Shown here: positions 1 through 7,408 of the stretch, piece by piece
How positions within the stretch are numbered: position 1 is the first letter of the stretch
How the letters are laid out: every line of letters starts with the position of its first letter
NCBI GenBank assembly: GCA_019348395.1
Contig: JAHWJN010000007.1
Location: 1-18,758, forward strand
Origin: Chloroflexota bacterium
GTDB lineage: Bacteria; Chloroflexota; Limnocylindria; QHBO01
Reading direction: 5' to 3'
DNA length: 18,758 nt
Program-made: the position numbers and the translations under genes
Notes under the pieces: generated by a model
What the model was told of the DNA's origin: nothing
Database searches by the model: none
The model's input: only the letters and a program-made list of their open reading frames with translations

Positions 1-2
1 AA

Positions 3-722
3 CTGGCGGGCGGGATCGACGGACCACGCGAGTGGGCGTGGGCGGCGCTCGACCGCGGCACCCCGTATGTGACGGCGAACAAGGCGCTGCTGGCCACCCA
101 CGGCGGCGAGCTGGCCGAGCTGGCCGAGCGACGGGTTGCGGCGCTGCTCGGGAGCGCTAGCGTCGGTGGCGGCACGCCGATGATCGAGACGGTGGAGCAC
201 ATCGGCGTGACGGGCGAGATCGTGCGGCTGCGCGGGCTGGTCAATGCCACCACCACCTTCATCCTCGGCGCCATGGGCCGCGGGCAGAGCTACGACGACG
301 CGCTCGCCGATGCGCAGGCCGCCGGCTACGCCGAGGCCGACCCGAGCTTCGACGTCGAGGGTCGCGACGCGGCGCAGAAGCTCGCCATCCTGGCGTCGGT
401 CGCGTGGGGCCGATGGCGTCCCGAGGCCGACGTGGACACGAGCGGCATCCTGGATGCGGCCGTGGTCCCCGGCCAGGTGGTGCGGCTCGTGGCCGATGCC
501 GATCGCGAGAGCATGCGCGTCGGTCCGGCCACGCTCGATGGTCGTGATCCATTGGCGGCGCTCGACGGCGTGGAGAGCATGCTCGAGATCGTGTCCCGCG
601 ACGGCACCACCGTCCGGGTCAGTGGGCCCGGGGCGGGGGGCCGGGTGACGGCCGGTGCGGTCTACGCGGACCTCGCGCGGCTCCTGCGCGGGGAACGCCC
701 GATCCTGTTCTCATCTCGATAG
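3..722 (+). CDS. hom: Homoserine dehydrogenase, C-terminal part (5' end outside window)
   Basis: NAD(P)-dependent reduction of aspartate semialdehyde to homoserine, the branch point to threonine and methionine. The frame is open from base 3 and starts inside the protein (LAGGIDGPREWAW...), so the N-terminal part of the Rossmann domain is missing. Visible family signatures: TPYVTANKALLA at the end of the nucleotide-binding domain, a GGGTPMIE segment, the NATTTFIL helix, and GYAEADPSFDVEGRDAAQKLAIL, which carries the substrate-binding and catalytic Asp/Lys residues. The protein stops shortly after the AGAVYADLARLL helix, so there is no C-terminal ACT domain and allosteric control by threonine through such a domain is not expected. 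It is followed 329 bp later by aspartate-semialdehyde dehydrogenase, the preceding step of the pathway, which supports the assignment. Family membership is certain; only the N-terminus is unknown. Confidence 0.95.
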   Translation: MAGGIDGPREWAWAALDRGTPYVTANKALLATHGGELAELAERRVAALLGSASVGGGTPMIETVEHIGVTGEIVRLRGLVNATTTFILGAMGRGQSYDDALADAQAAGYAEADPSFDVEGRDAAQKLAILASVAWGRWRPEADVDTSGILDAAVVPGQVVRLVADADRESMRVGPATLDGRDPLAALDGVESMLEIVSRDGTTVRVSGPGAGGRVTAGAVYADLARLLRGERPILFSSR

Positions 723-1051
723 AGCTGATTCAGCGGCGGCTCCGGCCGATTCTCTTCTCGGCGCTGGCCCGGCCAGTTCTCGTCTCGACAGCGGCTACGG
801 CGAGTCACGCTGGCCGTTCGTCGGTGGAGCGGGGGCGTGCGGGGCGTCGGCCGTCAGGAGGCCAGCCCCACTAGCGCGGCGACGGCTGAGCGGCCGTTCC
901 GGTGTCGCGGCGCCAGCCTCACTGCCGAACGTCGCGGGAATGGCTTCTAACGGCGCCTTCGCCGGTTGCCCGGCCAGTCTCACGTGCGCATCGGCCGGCA
1001 CGAGCCGCCGACCCCATGGCCGCGGACCGCGCCGTCGGGTATCGTCAGCGC
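723..1051. repeat. hom-asd intergenic region with short degenerate repeats
   Basis: 329 bp with no convincing gene. An 11-mer, TTCTCNTCTCG, occurs three times (708-718, inside the end of hom; 750-760; 777-787). A looser unit beginning GCCAG followed by a pyrimidine-rich CAC/CTCG stretch occurs near 772, 861, 913 and 974. CTGGCC-C-GGCCAG at 764-776 is a small inverted repeat. An open frame crosses the region, but it has low-complexity Ser/Ala/Gly/Arg composition and no recognisable domain. I see no T-box, lysine riboswitch or other named leader structure. The repeats may be decayed duplications or a lineage-specific intergenic element; I do not assign a function. Confidence 0.4.
1040..1045 (+). 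promoter_or_regulatory. Putative -10 element of a leaderless asd mRNA
   Basis: TATCGT (pattern TANNNT) lies 6 nt upstream of the ATG at 1052, and there is no Shine-Dalgarno sequence before that ATG. This spacing would put transcription start at or next to the A of ATG, as in leaderless genes of high-GC bacteria. No good -35 hexamer is visible. Confidence 0.45.
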
Positions 1052-2083
1052 ATGGACACCTGGCCCACGGTGGGCGTCGCCGGCGCGCGAGGCGTCGTCG
1101 GTGGCGTCTTCTGCTCCATCCTCGCCGATGCCGGCCTGCCTGCCGACTGCCTGCGCCCGTTCGGCTCCGGCGAGGGCAAGACGATCGAGTACGCCGGGGC
1201 CACGATCCCGGTCCACCCGCTGACCGACGAGCGGGCCAGGGAGCTCGACGTGCTGTTCCTGGCCGTGGATGGCGAGCAGAGCCGCGAGATCATGGCCGGC
1301 CCGGCCTCCGCGGTCCCGCTGGTGGTCGACAACTCGAGCGCCTTCCGGCTGTCGGACCACGTGCCGCTGGTCGTGCCGGAGGCGAACGCTCATGCGGCAC
1401 GAGACCGCGGCGGCAACCTGATCGCCAACCCGAACTGCACCACGGCCGCGGCGGTGGTCGTCCTCGCACCGATCCGCGATGCCGCTGGCCTCGGGTCCGT
1501 GGACCTGGCGAGCTACCAGGCGGTGAGCGGGGCGGGTCGGAAGGGCCTCGATGCCTTCGAGTCCGAGCGAGGCACCGAGCATCGCGACCGGGCGACGGAG
1601 TCGCCGTTCCACGGCCGGATCGCCGATTCTGTCGTGCCGCAGATCGACGTGCTCGGCGACGACGGGTGGACGGGGGAGGAGCGAAAGATTCACGCCGAGC
1701 TGCGCAAGATCCTGGAGATGCCGGAGCTCGACGTGGCGGCCACCACCGTGCGGGTGCCGGTGCACACCGGCCATTCCGTGGCGCTCCATATCCGCACCGG
1801 GCGCGACGCCACCGTCGAAGAACTCGAGGCCGCCCTCCGGGCAGCTCCAGGCCTGGAGTATCGACCCGCCGACGGCAGCGAGCGCCACCCGATGCCGCTC
1901 GACGTCCAGGGCCGCGACCCGGTCCTCGTCGGGCGCCTCCGCGCCATTCCCGGTCGCCCCCGTGGCTTTGCCCTGTGGCTGAGCAGCGACAACCTGCGCA
2001 AGGGCGCCGCCCTGAACGCCGTGCAATGCGCGGCTGCCGCGGACCCGCACCGGTTCGGGAAGCTCCTGCCGCCACCCCGGTGA
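1052..2083 (+). CDS. asd: Aspartate-semialdehyde dehydrogenase
   Basis: Reduces L-aspartyl-4-phosphate to aspartate semialdehyde, feeding lysine/diaminopimelate, threonine and methionine synthesis in the cytosol. 343 residues, normal for the family. An N-terminal Rossmann motif GVAGARGVVG (residues 8-17) binds NADP. VDNSSAFR and the active-site segment NPNCTT give catalytic Cys129. QAVSGAG, the EERKIHAELRKIL helix and RVPVHTGHS (His241, the acid/base residue) follow. The C-terminal WLSSDNLRKGAALNAVQ is a hallmark of aspartate-semialdehyde dehydrogenase and separates it from the related N-acetyl-glutamyl-phosphate reductase. An open frame extends upstream to 902, but conservation begins at the ATG of 1052, where a TANNNT box sits 6 nt upstream, so I chose this start and a leaderless mRNA. 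The stop codon overlaps the GTG of the next gene (GTGA), suggesting translational coupling. Neighbouring hom supports the role. Confidence 0.96.
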   Translation: MDTWPTVGVAGARGVVGGVFCSILADAGLPADCLRPFGSGEGKTIEYAGATIPVHPLTDERARELDVLFLAVDGEQSREIMAGPASAVPLVVDNSSAFRLSDHVPLVVPEANAHAARDRGGNLIANPNCTTAAAVVVLAPIRDAAGLGSVDLASYQAVSGAGRKGLDAFESERGTEHRDRATESPFHGRIADSVVPQIDVLGDDGWTGEERKIHAELRKILEMPELDVAATTVRVPVHTGHSVALHIRTGRDATVEELEAALRAAPGLEYRPADGSERHPMPLDVQGRDPVLVGRLRAIPGRPRGFALWLSSDNLRKGAALNAVQCAAAADPHRFGKLLPPPR

Positions 2084-3012
2084 GCCCAGGGGTCGACCTC
2101 GCCGGACTGCTGGACGTCCTCGATCGCCACCGCGTGGCGTTCGTCATCGCGGGGTCCGTGGCCGCGGCGGCGCACGGCGCGCCGGGCAGCCAGGCCGGCG
2201 ACCTCGACATCGTCCCGTCACTCGAGGCCGCCAATCTGCAGCGGCTCATCGATGCCCTCGAAGAGCTCGAAGCGGTCGGCGACACCGTGACGGGGGCATG
2301 GGAGGTGGACGAGCATGGCGAGCACCGCTGGGTCGAGGACGGCGTTCAGCGACCCCCGCCTGCGCCGGATCCGCGCGAACCGACCTCGCTCGATCGCTCG
2401 TTCCGTACCCGATTGGGCAGGCTCGACGTGGTCCCTGCGGTCGCCGGCCGGCACGACGAGCTCCGTGCGCGCGCCACGCGGCTGCAGGTGGCGGGTCGCG
2501 AGGCGTGGGTGGCGCACCCGGCCGACATCCTGCGCGGCATGACCGGGCCGCGTCGCGAAAAGGACCGCCCGCGGGTTGCCCACCTCCGCCGGATCGGCTC
2601 GCCATCGGCCGGCACCGGCTCGGGTATCGGCTTCATCGGCTTCCGGACCGACCGATTCGATGAGATGGTCGAGCTCTTTCGCGACCGCATCGGCCTCGCG
2701 GTCATCCGGCAGTCCCCCGGAGTGGCGTGGTTCGGCCTCGGGAACGACGCGGAGCTGCACGTGTACGCGGACACCGATTCGGACCACGCCTTCTTCACCA
2801 CCGGGCCCGTCGTGGGGCTGCGCGTGGAGGACGTCGCGGCCACCCGATCGGCCCTCGAGGCCGATGGGCTGGAGATGCTGACCGACATCGAGCGCACGGC
2901 GTCGGCGGCGTGGTGCCACTTCCGTGCTCCGGACGGGACGGTGCTCGAGATCATCGGTCCGCCGGGATCAGGCGACCGGTACACTGGACGGCCCCGGGCC
3001 CACACGAGGTAG
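2080..3012 (+). CDS. Fusion protein: nucleotidyltransferase-like domain + VOC/glyoxalase domain
   Basis: 310 residues starting at GTG 2080, which overlaps the asd stop (GTGA). Residues 6-175 look like a minimal nucleotidyltransferase of the MNT/AbiEii-like superfamily: the helix LAGLLDVLDRHRVAFVIAGS ends in the Gly25-Ser26 pair, then GDLDIV gives the Asp41-x-Asp43 metal site, RLDVV gives a possible third Asp (116), and a terminal REKDR segment resembles the usual 'K..GR.KD' end. After a Gly/Ser-rich linker (about 174-182), residues 183-298 form a VOC domain (GFIGFRTDRFDEMVELFRD, TTGPVVGLRVEDV, APDGTVLEII). Its first strand lacks the usual His metal ligand, so metal binding is doubtful. No ATG, GTG or TTG lies where a separate VOC gene should begin, so the sequence encodes one polypeptide. 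Substrates are unknown. It may be translated with asd without being part of amino-acid synthesis. Confidence 0.75.
   Translation: MSPGVDLAGLLDVLDRHRVAFVIAGSVAAAAHGAPGSQAGDLDIVPSLEAANLQRLIDALEELEAVGDTVTGAWEVDEHGEHRWVEDGVQRPPPAPDPREPTSLDRSFRTRLGRLDVVPAVAGRHDELRARATRLQVAGREAWVAHPADILRGMTGPRREKDRPRVAHLRRIGSPSAGTGSGIGFIGFRTDRFDEMVELFRDRIGLAVIRQSPGVAWFGLGNDAELHVYADTDSDHAFFTTGPVVGLRVEDVAATRSALEADGLEMLTDIERTASAAWCHFRAPDGTVLEIIGPPGSGDRYTGRPRAHTR
2980..2985 (+). promoter_or_regulatory. Possible -10 element for the DUF885 gene
   Basis: TACACT lies inside the 3' end of the preceding gene, 31 nt upstream of the ATG at 3017. No convincing -35 is visible at 16-18 bp. It could give the DUF885 gene its own transcript in addition to read-through from asd. 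Confidence 0.25.
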
Positions 3013-3016
3013 CCGC

Positions 3017-4646
3017 ATGCCGTCCTTTTCAGAGCTGACCGACCAGTTCCTGACCGCGGAGTTCGCCGACTCGCCGGTTCGGGCCAGCAGCCTGGGCCTG
3101 ACCGAGTACGACGACCAGCTCGACGACCTGTCCGAGGACGCCTTCAGGCGCCGATCCGCCGCCGACGCCGCCTGGCTCGACAGGTTCCGGTCAGTGGACC
3201 ACGAGGAGCTGCGCGAGGAGGAGCGGATCGACCGCGACCTGGTGATCAGCATCCTGCGCGGACGGCAGATCGTGGACGACTGGGAGGCGTGGCGCCGCCA
3301 ACCGGACACCTACCTCAATCCGGGCATGAACGGCATCTTCACGTTGTTCCTGCATCGGCTGCGGCCGACCGGGGAGATGGTGGACGCGGCGATCTCCCGG
3401 ATGCAGCAGATCCCCGACAACCTCGCCGCCGGCAGGGAGAACCTGCGGCCGGAGCTGGTCCCGGCGATCTTCCTCGACCGGGCGGCCAACCAGGCGCGGG
3501 CCGGCGCACGGTATGTGCGCGAGATCCTGCCCTCGCAGATCGAGGAGGATGACCTGCGCGCCAGGCTGGCCGAAGCGGGGGAGACGACCGCCTCCGCCTA
3601 CGAGGACTACGTGGCGCACCTCGAGTCCATGCGCGAGGCCGCCGACGGCGAGTGGGCGATCGGGGAGGAGCGGTACTCCGCGCTGCTGCGCGAGAAGGAG
3701 CTGCTCGGCTTCGGCGCCCGTGAGCTGCGCGATCGCGGACAGGCCGCGTACGACGAGCTCGCCGCCGAGCTCACGCGGATCGCGCGGGAGCTGCGCGGCA
3801 CCGACGACTGGAAGGCCGTCCTCGACGAGCTCAACGAGGATCACCCGCGCACGCCGGAGGAGATGCGCATCGGGTACGAGGAGTGGACCGAAAAGGCGCG
3901 CGTGTTCCTGCGCGAGCATCGCCTGGTGAGCTTCCCGGAGGGGGAGGAGTGCGCCGTGGTGCCGTCGCCGCACTTCCAGCGGCCCGTGCTCGCAGTTGCC
4001 AGCTACATGCAGCCACCCCCCTTCAGCGATCGCATGAAGGGCCACTTCTTCGTCCCGTTCCCGCCCGATGGCGCGTCGGACGAGGAGATCCAGAAGCGCC
4101 TCGCCTCGAACTCGTACCCGGGCATTCCGACCACCGCCGTCCACGAGGCCTACCCGGGACACCACTGGCACCTGGTGATGATGAAGTCGAACCTAAGCCG
4201 ATTACGCCAGGTGTACCGGACGCCGTACTTCAGCGAGGGCTGGGCGCTCTACGCCGAGCGCGTCATGCGCGAGCAGGGCTTCTTTACCGACCTGCGCCAC
4301 GAGATGTTCCAATACGAGGCGACGATCTTCCGCGCCGCCCGGATCGTGGTCGACACCAGCCTGCACATGGGCGAGATGACGTGGGAGGAGGCCGTGCGCT
4401 TCATGACGGAGCACACCGCCCTCCGAGCCGACGGCCAGGGCCGAGGTGACCCGCTACTGCGCATGGCCGACCCAGGCGAGCTCCTACCTCACCGGCTCCC
4501 TGGAGATCGCGCGCATCCGCGAGGCCTTCTTCTCCAGGCGCGGTGCCTCGGATACCGATGCGCTGCGCGACTTCCATGATGCGATCACCCGCTCGGGTGG
4601 CCTGCCGATCGCCCTGGCCGAGCGCGCCGTTCTCGCCGTCGCCTAG
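3017..4646 (+). CDS. DUF885 family (M32-like) metallopeptidase-like protein, frameshifted near 4421
   Basis: Starts at ATG 3017, 4 nt after the preceding stop, with a GAGG ribosome site about 7 nt upstream. DUF885 proteins are all-helical and usually about 550 residues. The hallmark HEAYPGHHW (His376, Glu377, His382, His383) resembles a zinc-peptidase HExxxGHH motif, and SEGWALYAERV supplies a second conserved Glu (407). No signal peptide is visible, so it is probably cytoplasmic. The first frame matches the family to EHTAL (about 4421) and then gives an atypical tail, stopping at 4579. The normal ending (SEPTARAEVTRYCAWPTQASSY..., then LRDFHDAITRSGGLPIALAERAV) continues in the next frame to the TAG at 4644-4646. 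One extra C in the CCC run at 4419-4421, or loss of a CT dinucleotide there, explains it. The repaired protein would be about 542 residues. Either an assembly or sequencing error, or a recent lesion. Substrate unknown. Confidence 0.85.
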
Positions 4647-4661
4647 ACACCGTCCGGGCAG

Positions 4662-4843
4662 TGGCCGATATATGAGGCGCCCTGGCGCCGATCGGCTCGT
4701 CGGGTCGCGTTTCCACCGATAGATCGGGCACCGCTGCACCGGAACGTCGCCGTCGGCCCGCTCCGGTGACTCGCTGCCCGATACATCGGGCAATCCGCGC
4801 CGGAGCCGGCGCACCGGTGTCGGACTGCCCGATTTATCGGCCG
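4662..4843. repeat. Four copies of an 18-bp palindrome TGCCCGAT-NN-ATCGGGCA
   Basis: Copies lie at 4662-4679 (degenerate), 4713-4730 (right arm perfect), 4775-4792 (perfect: TGCCCGATACATCGGGCA) and 4826-4843 (left arm perfect). Centres are 51, 62 and 51 bp apart, close to 5, 6 and 5 helical turns, so all copies face the same side of the DNA. They sit between two convergent genes, and the TAA stop of the minus-strand hydrolase (4834-4836) lies inside the fourth copy. Each intact copy could also fold in RNA as a 7-bp stem with a 4-nt loop, but no U-tract follows. Two other inverted repeats lie between copies: GCGCCGG-AG-CCGGCGC at 4797-4812 and CACCGGA...TCCGGTG at 4737-4768. Possible roles are a multi-site protein binding array, a REP-like intergenic element or a Rho-independent stop for both genes. 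Confidence 0.8.
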
Positions 4844-5631
4844 CCCGGGGAGGGCGTGGCCAATCGGTCCCGGACGAAGAGGCGAACGAGGTGCGCCAGG
4901 TGTTCGGGGTGGCTGCCGTGCATCGAATGGGCGCCGCCCTCCACCACCCTGCGCTCGCCGTCGCGCGCCAGGCCGGTGAGCCGCTCGGTCCACGGCAGCG
5001 GACTGATGCGGTCGAGGTCGCCGGCCAGGATGAGCACCGGCACGTCCACGACCGGTAGCCGATCCTCGATCCGGTGCCGGGTCGCGCTCCAGGCGGTTCG
5101 CGCCACGCGCCCCAGCCCTGCCTTGAGGTATGGGCGGACCAGGCCCATCAGGTCGCCGCCCCCGGGGTCGCCGCGACCGTTCTTGAGCCAGCGCGCCACC
5201 TGGCCGGTCAGTGACCGCGCCGGTGGATCGCACGTCGGCCCGATGAGCGCCAGTGCTCGGCCACGCCGGCCGGGACGGCGCGCCTCGACCTCGCGAGCTG
5301 CCAGCTCCACCACGACCTGGGCGCCGTACGAGTTGCCGACCATGACGGCGTCCCGGATGCCGACCGTCTTGCACCACGCGTCGAGGGCGTCGGCCAGGCC
5401 GCGGATGCTCAGGGCCCGCGGCGGGTGGTCGCTGGCGCCGAAGCCCGGCAGGTCCGGAGCGAAGACCCGGAACTCTGGCCCCAGGTGGACGGCCATGTCG
5501 GCCATGGACTCGGAGGCCATTCCCAGGCCGTGGACCAGCACCACCACCGGTCCTTCCGGATCCCCGGTGACGAGCGACCGGACGCGGAGGCCGCGGACCG
5601 TATCCCAGCGTTGGGCGAGCGGCGCTCCCAT
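4834..5631 (-). CDS. Alpha/beta-fold hydrolase
   Basis: 265 residues. Start ATG (5631-5629) overlaps the stop of the upstream gene in a TGATG arrangement, so the two are translationally coupled. Features of a serine hydrolase: VLVHGLG (His34-Gly35, oxyanion-hole loop), the nucleophile elbow GNSYG (Ser101), the acid in AGDLD (Asp207) and the catalytic histidine in GGAHSMHG (His235). The stretch between about 130 and 185 forms the cap region. No signal peptide or membrane segment. The fold and triad are clear; the substrate cannot be told from sequence (esterase, lactonase, C-C hydrolase and others share this pattern). The stop codon lies inside a palindromic repeat shared with the convergent DUF885 side. 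Confidence 0.9.
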   Translation of the reverse strand: MGAPLAQRWDTVRGLRVRSLVTGDPEGPVVVLVHGLGMASESMADMAVHLGPEFRVFAPDLPGFGASDHPPRALSIRGLADALDAWCKTVGIRDAVMVGNSYGAQVVVELAAREVEARRPGRRGRALALIGPTCDPPARSLTGQVARWLKNGRGDPGGGDLMGLVRPYLKAGLGRVARTAWSATRHRIEDRLPVVDVPVLILAGDLDRISPLPWTERLTGLARDGERRVVEGGAHSMHGSHPEHLAHLVRLFVRDRLATPSPGGR

Positions 5632-7058
5632 CACCCGACTCCGCCGTCGGTGGGCACCGTGCGCTCGGTGAGCACCGGAGATGGACCCGTGTCGGACATG
5701 CGCTCGCGTCGGCCGGACAGGAAGTCGCGGACCTGGTCGAGCGTGAGGTGGTGGTCGGGCAGCGGGAAGCGCTCGCCGGCCTCGACGAGCGCGGTGTGAT
5801 ACTCGCGTAGGCCGGCGAAGTCGCGCGGGAAGGCGTCCTCGTCGACCCCCAGGAATCGGCCGGCACCGACCCGGTCCATGAGCCGCCGCCAGTCCGCAGG
5901 GTTCGCCAAGCCTGCTCCCTCGGTCCCGTGCGGAAAGAGCATGATCATGAGCTCCTCCCACGGGCCGGAGAGATCCACGTAGCGCTCTAGCTTCTCGACC
6001 GATGGCAGCGTCGAGAACTTGCACCAGTACGGCGCCGATCCGGTGCGCAATGCCCAGATCGGCTCCATCAGGATGAACGACTCCGCCAGCAACCGGACCG
6101 GTCCCAGGCCGCGCTGCGTGTACCACCACCGGTACAGGTCGGCCACCGCCGGACTGAGATCCTCCGGCTCCTCGAACGTCAGCCGCTCGACAGCGAAGCC
6201 GTGGTCGTCAGCGAAGTCCAGCACGTCATCCCGCAGCATCGGCTCGAAGCCCCACTCGGCTTCCGGTGCCTCGTCGTTGGGCTCGCCGAAGTCCCAGCGC
6301 CGATGCGGCGAGCCGTAGCGCTCGAGGTAGTCGCGCACGCGTTCGCTGCCATGCAGATACTCATGCGGCTCAATCCCGCCGGTCGCCCCGGGTTGGAACA
6401 CGTGGCGGTCGCCCACGCGGATGACCGGCCACCGGATCGTGTTCTCGACGAGGACGATGGTGCCGCCGGGCTCCAGGTGGTCGAGCAGGAATCGCTCATA
6501 CGCCTCGCCGAGCGTCCGCCGCTTCACGCGGAAGTAGGTGAGGCGCTGGACCATGAGCCGGTCCTGGTTGGGGTCGTGCATGTGGTGCAGCTGCAGGTCC
6601 GGGTTCGCCGCGAGCAGCCGCGCCGCCGGCTCCCGCGACCACTCCAGGTCGTCGAGCGGCTCGTCGGGGTGGACGCCGTCACGCCGGACCGGCACGAACC
6701 ACGTCTGCGGTAGCCACGGGGCATCGAGCGCCGTGGCCAGGTGAACGGCGGCACCGTTCGAGGAGCCGATCAGCACGGCGGGGTAGGTTCGCCGGGGGTA
6801 CTCCGCCACGAATGTCCGCGCGATCGCCTGCTCGTCGAGCTGGTCGAGATCGCCCGGATCCACCGCCTCGGCGGCGCCACTCCAGATGTACACCTGCTCC
6901 TTGAGCCCGTCCGGCAGACGGTTGACCAGGCCGGCCACGTGCTCGAGCGGGCTCTCGACGCCCAGGTTCGCGAAGTCCCGGCCCCGCAACCCGGCCGCGG
7001 TGGCCCGGAGCATGGCACTCGCCGAGTCGAAGTCGGCGACGAAGTCGGTCGGCTGCAT
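5631..7058 (-). CDS. Conserved protein of unknown function with a GSSNG serine-hydrolase-like motif
   Basis: 475 residues from ATG 7058-7056. The frame is open further upstream, but that part is Pro/Arg-rich, overlaps the divergent gene and looks non-coding. I cannot name the family. What can be seen: TYPAVLIGSSNGAAVHLATAL (residues 91-111) has the strand-elbow-helix look of a nucleophile elbow (G98-S99-S100-N101-G102). WLPQTWFVPVRR and HHMHDPNQDRLM follow. FLLDHLEPGGTIVLVEN resembles a late Rossmann strand. The C-terminal half is rich in Trp/Tyr and acidic residues (DLYRWWYTQRGLGP, AESFILMEPIWALRTGSAPYW). No transmembrane segment or signal peptide. It is the first gene of a two-gene operon with an alpha/beta hydrolase, so the two may act on the same compound. 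Existence of the gene is well supported by length, codon pattern and the TGATG junction; function is open. Confidence 0.8.
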   Translation of the reverse strand: MQPTDFVADFDSASAMLRATAAGLRGRDFANLGVESPLEHVAGLVNRLPDGLKEQVYIWSGAAEAVDPGDLDQLDEQAIARTFVAEYPRRTYPAVLIGSSNGAAVHLATALDAPWLPQTWFVPVRRDGVHPDEPLDDLEWSREPAARLLAANPDLQLHHMHDPNQDRLMVQRLTYFRVKRRTLGEAYERFLLDHLEPGGTIVLVENTIRWPVIRVGDRHVFQPGATGGIEPHEYLHGSERVRDYLERYGSPHRRWDFGEPNDEAPEAEWGFEPMLRDDVLDFADDHGFAVERLTFEEPEDLSPAVADLYRWWYTQRGLGPVRLLAESFILMEPIWALRTGSAPYWCKFSTLPSVEKLERYVDLSGPWEELMIMLFPHGTEGAGLANPADWRRLMDRVGAGRFLGVDEDAFPRDFAGLREYHTALVEAGERFPLPDHHLTLDQVRDFLSGRRERMSDTGPSPVLTERTVPTDGGVG

Positions 7059-7228
7059 GTTCCGCTGTGCCGCACGCGGTGTGCCGAAGTGCGTCGCAGC
7101 GCGTCCGACAGGCCCCACCGGCGAAGGCCCGCTCGGGTTCAACGCTCCATGTCGGTGCACGACGGCCGGTGGCCGAACTCGTCGCCGGGGACTACCATGC
7201 GGCGAACAGCAGAGGGCGTGGTTCTCAT
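7059..7228. promoter_or_regulatory. Divergent intergenic region
   Basis: 170 bp between the unknown-function operon (-) and the small membrane protein (+). On the + strand TACCAT (7193-7198) could be a -10 box for the rightward operon, and AGAGGG (7211-7216) is the nearest ribosome-site-like sequence to the ATG at 7229 (12 nt). I see no clear TANNNT box for the leftward operon and no operator-like palindrome. Confidence 0.35.
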
Positions 7229-7408
7229 ATGCCATTGGCGTACATCGATCCGGGTTCCGGCAGCATGCTCCTCCAGGTCCTCCTGGCGGGTCTGCTCGCC
7301 GTGCCGTTCTTCTTCCGTCGCGTGATCAGCGACGCGTGGCACAAGGTCCGCGGCGAGCGCTCCGACGAGCCGCGCCCAGCCCACGAGGACGAAGATTCCG
7401 TCCGCTGA
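7229..7408 (+). CDS. Small single-pass membrane protein with YIDPGSGS motif
   Basis: 59 residues starting at ATG 7229. The N-terminal motif AYIDPGSGSMLLQ is one I recognise from short bacterial membrane proteins of unknown role. It is followed by one hydrophobic helix (about residues 13-30, LLQVLLAGLLAVPFFFRR), a positively charged boundary, and an acidic, charged tail (RGERSDEPRPAHEDEDSVR), so a cytoplasmic C-terminus is likely by the positive-inside rule. The methyltransferase reading frame next door opens before this gene ends, so the two are very probably one operon and may be translationally coupled. A membrane anchor or accessory subunit for the methyltransferase is possible but is inference from adjacency only. 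Confidence 0.8.
   Translation: MPLAYIDPGSGSMLLQVLLAGLLAVPFFFRRVISDAWHKVRGERSDEPRPAHEDEDSVR

Noticed and set aside
723..1051. T-box, lysine or SAM-type leader RNA before asd
   Set aside because: No T-box sequence, no conserved specifier stem or known riboswitch core is visible, and the TANNNT box 6 nt from the ATG argues against a leader.
980..2050. 356-codon minus-strand frame opposite asd
   Set aside because: Antisense shadow; asd on the + strand carries all catalytic motifs.
655..2079. N-terminal extension of the nucleotidyltransferase-VOC frame back to 655
   Set aside because: It overlaps the whole of asd in another frame and reads as low-complexity Arg/Gly/Pro; domain similarity begins at GTG 2080.
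4662..4843. CRISPR array or integron attC sites
   Set aside because: Repeats are 18-bp palindromes with only partial identity and 33-44 bp spacers between convergent genes; no cas or integrase gene is present, and there are too few copies.
7059..7235. Upstream ATG 7235 (minus strand) for the 475-aa unknown protein
   Set aside because: The added segment is Pro/Arg-rich, would overlap the divergent gene's start and leave no room for either promoter.
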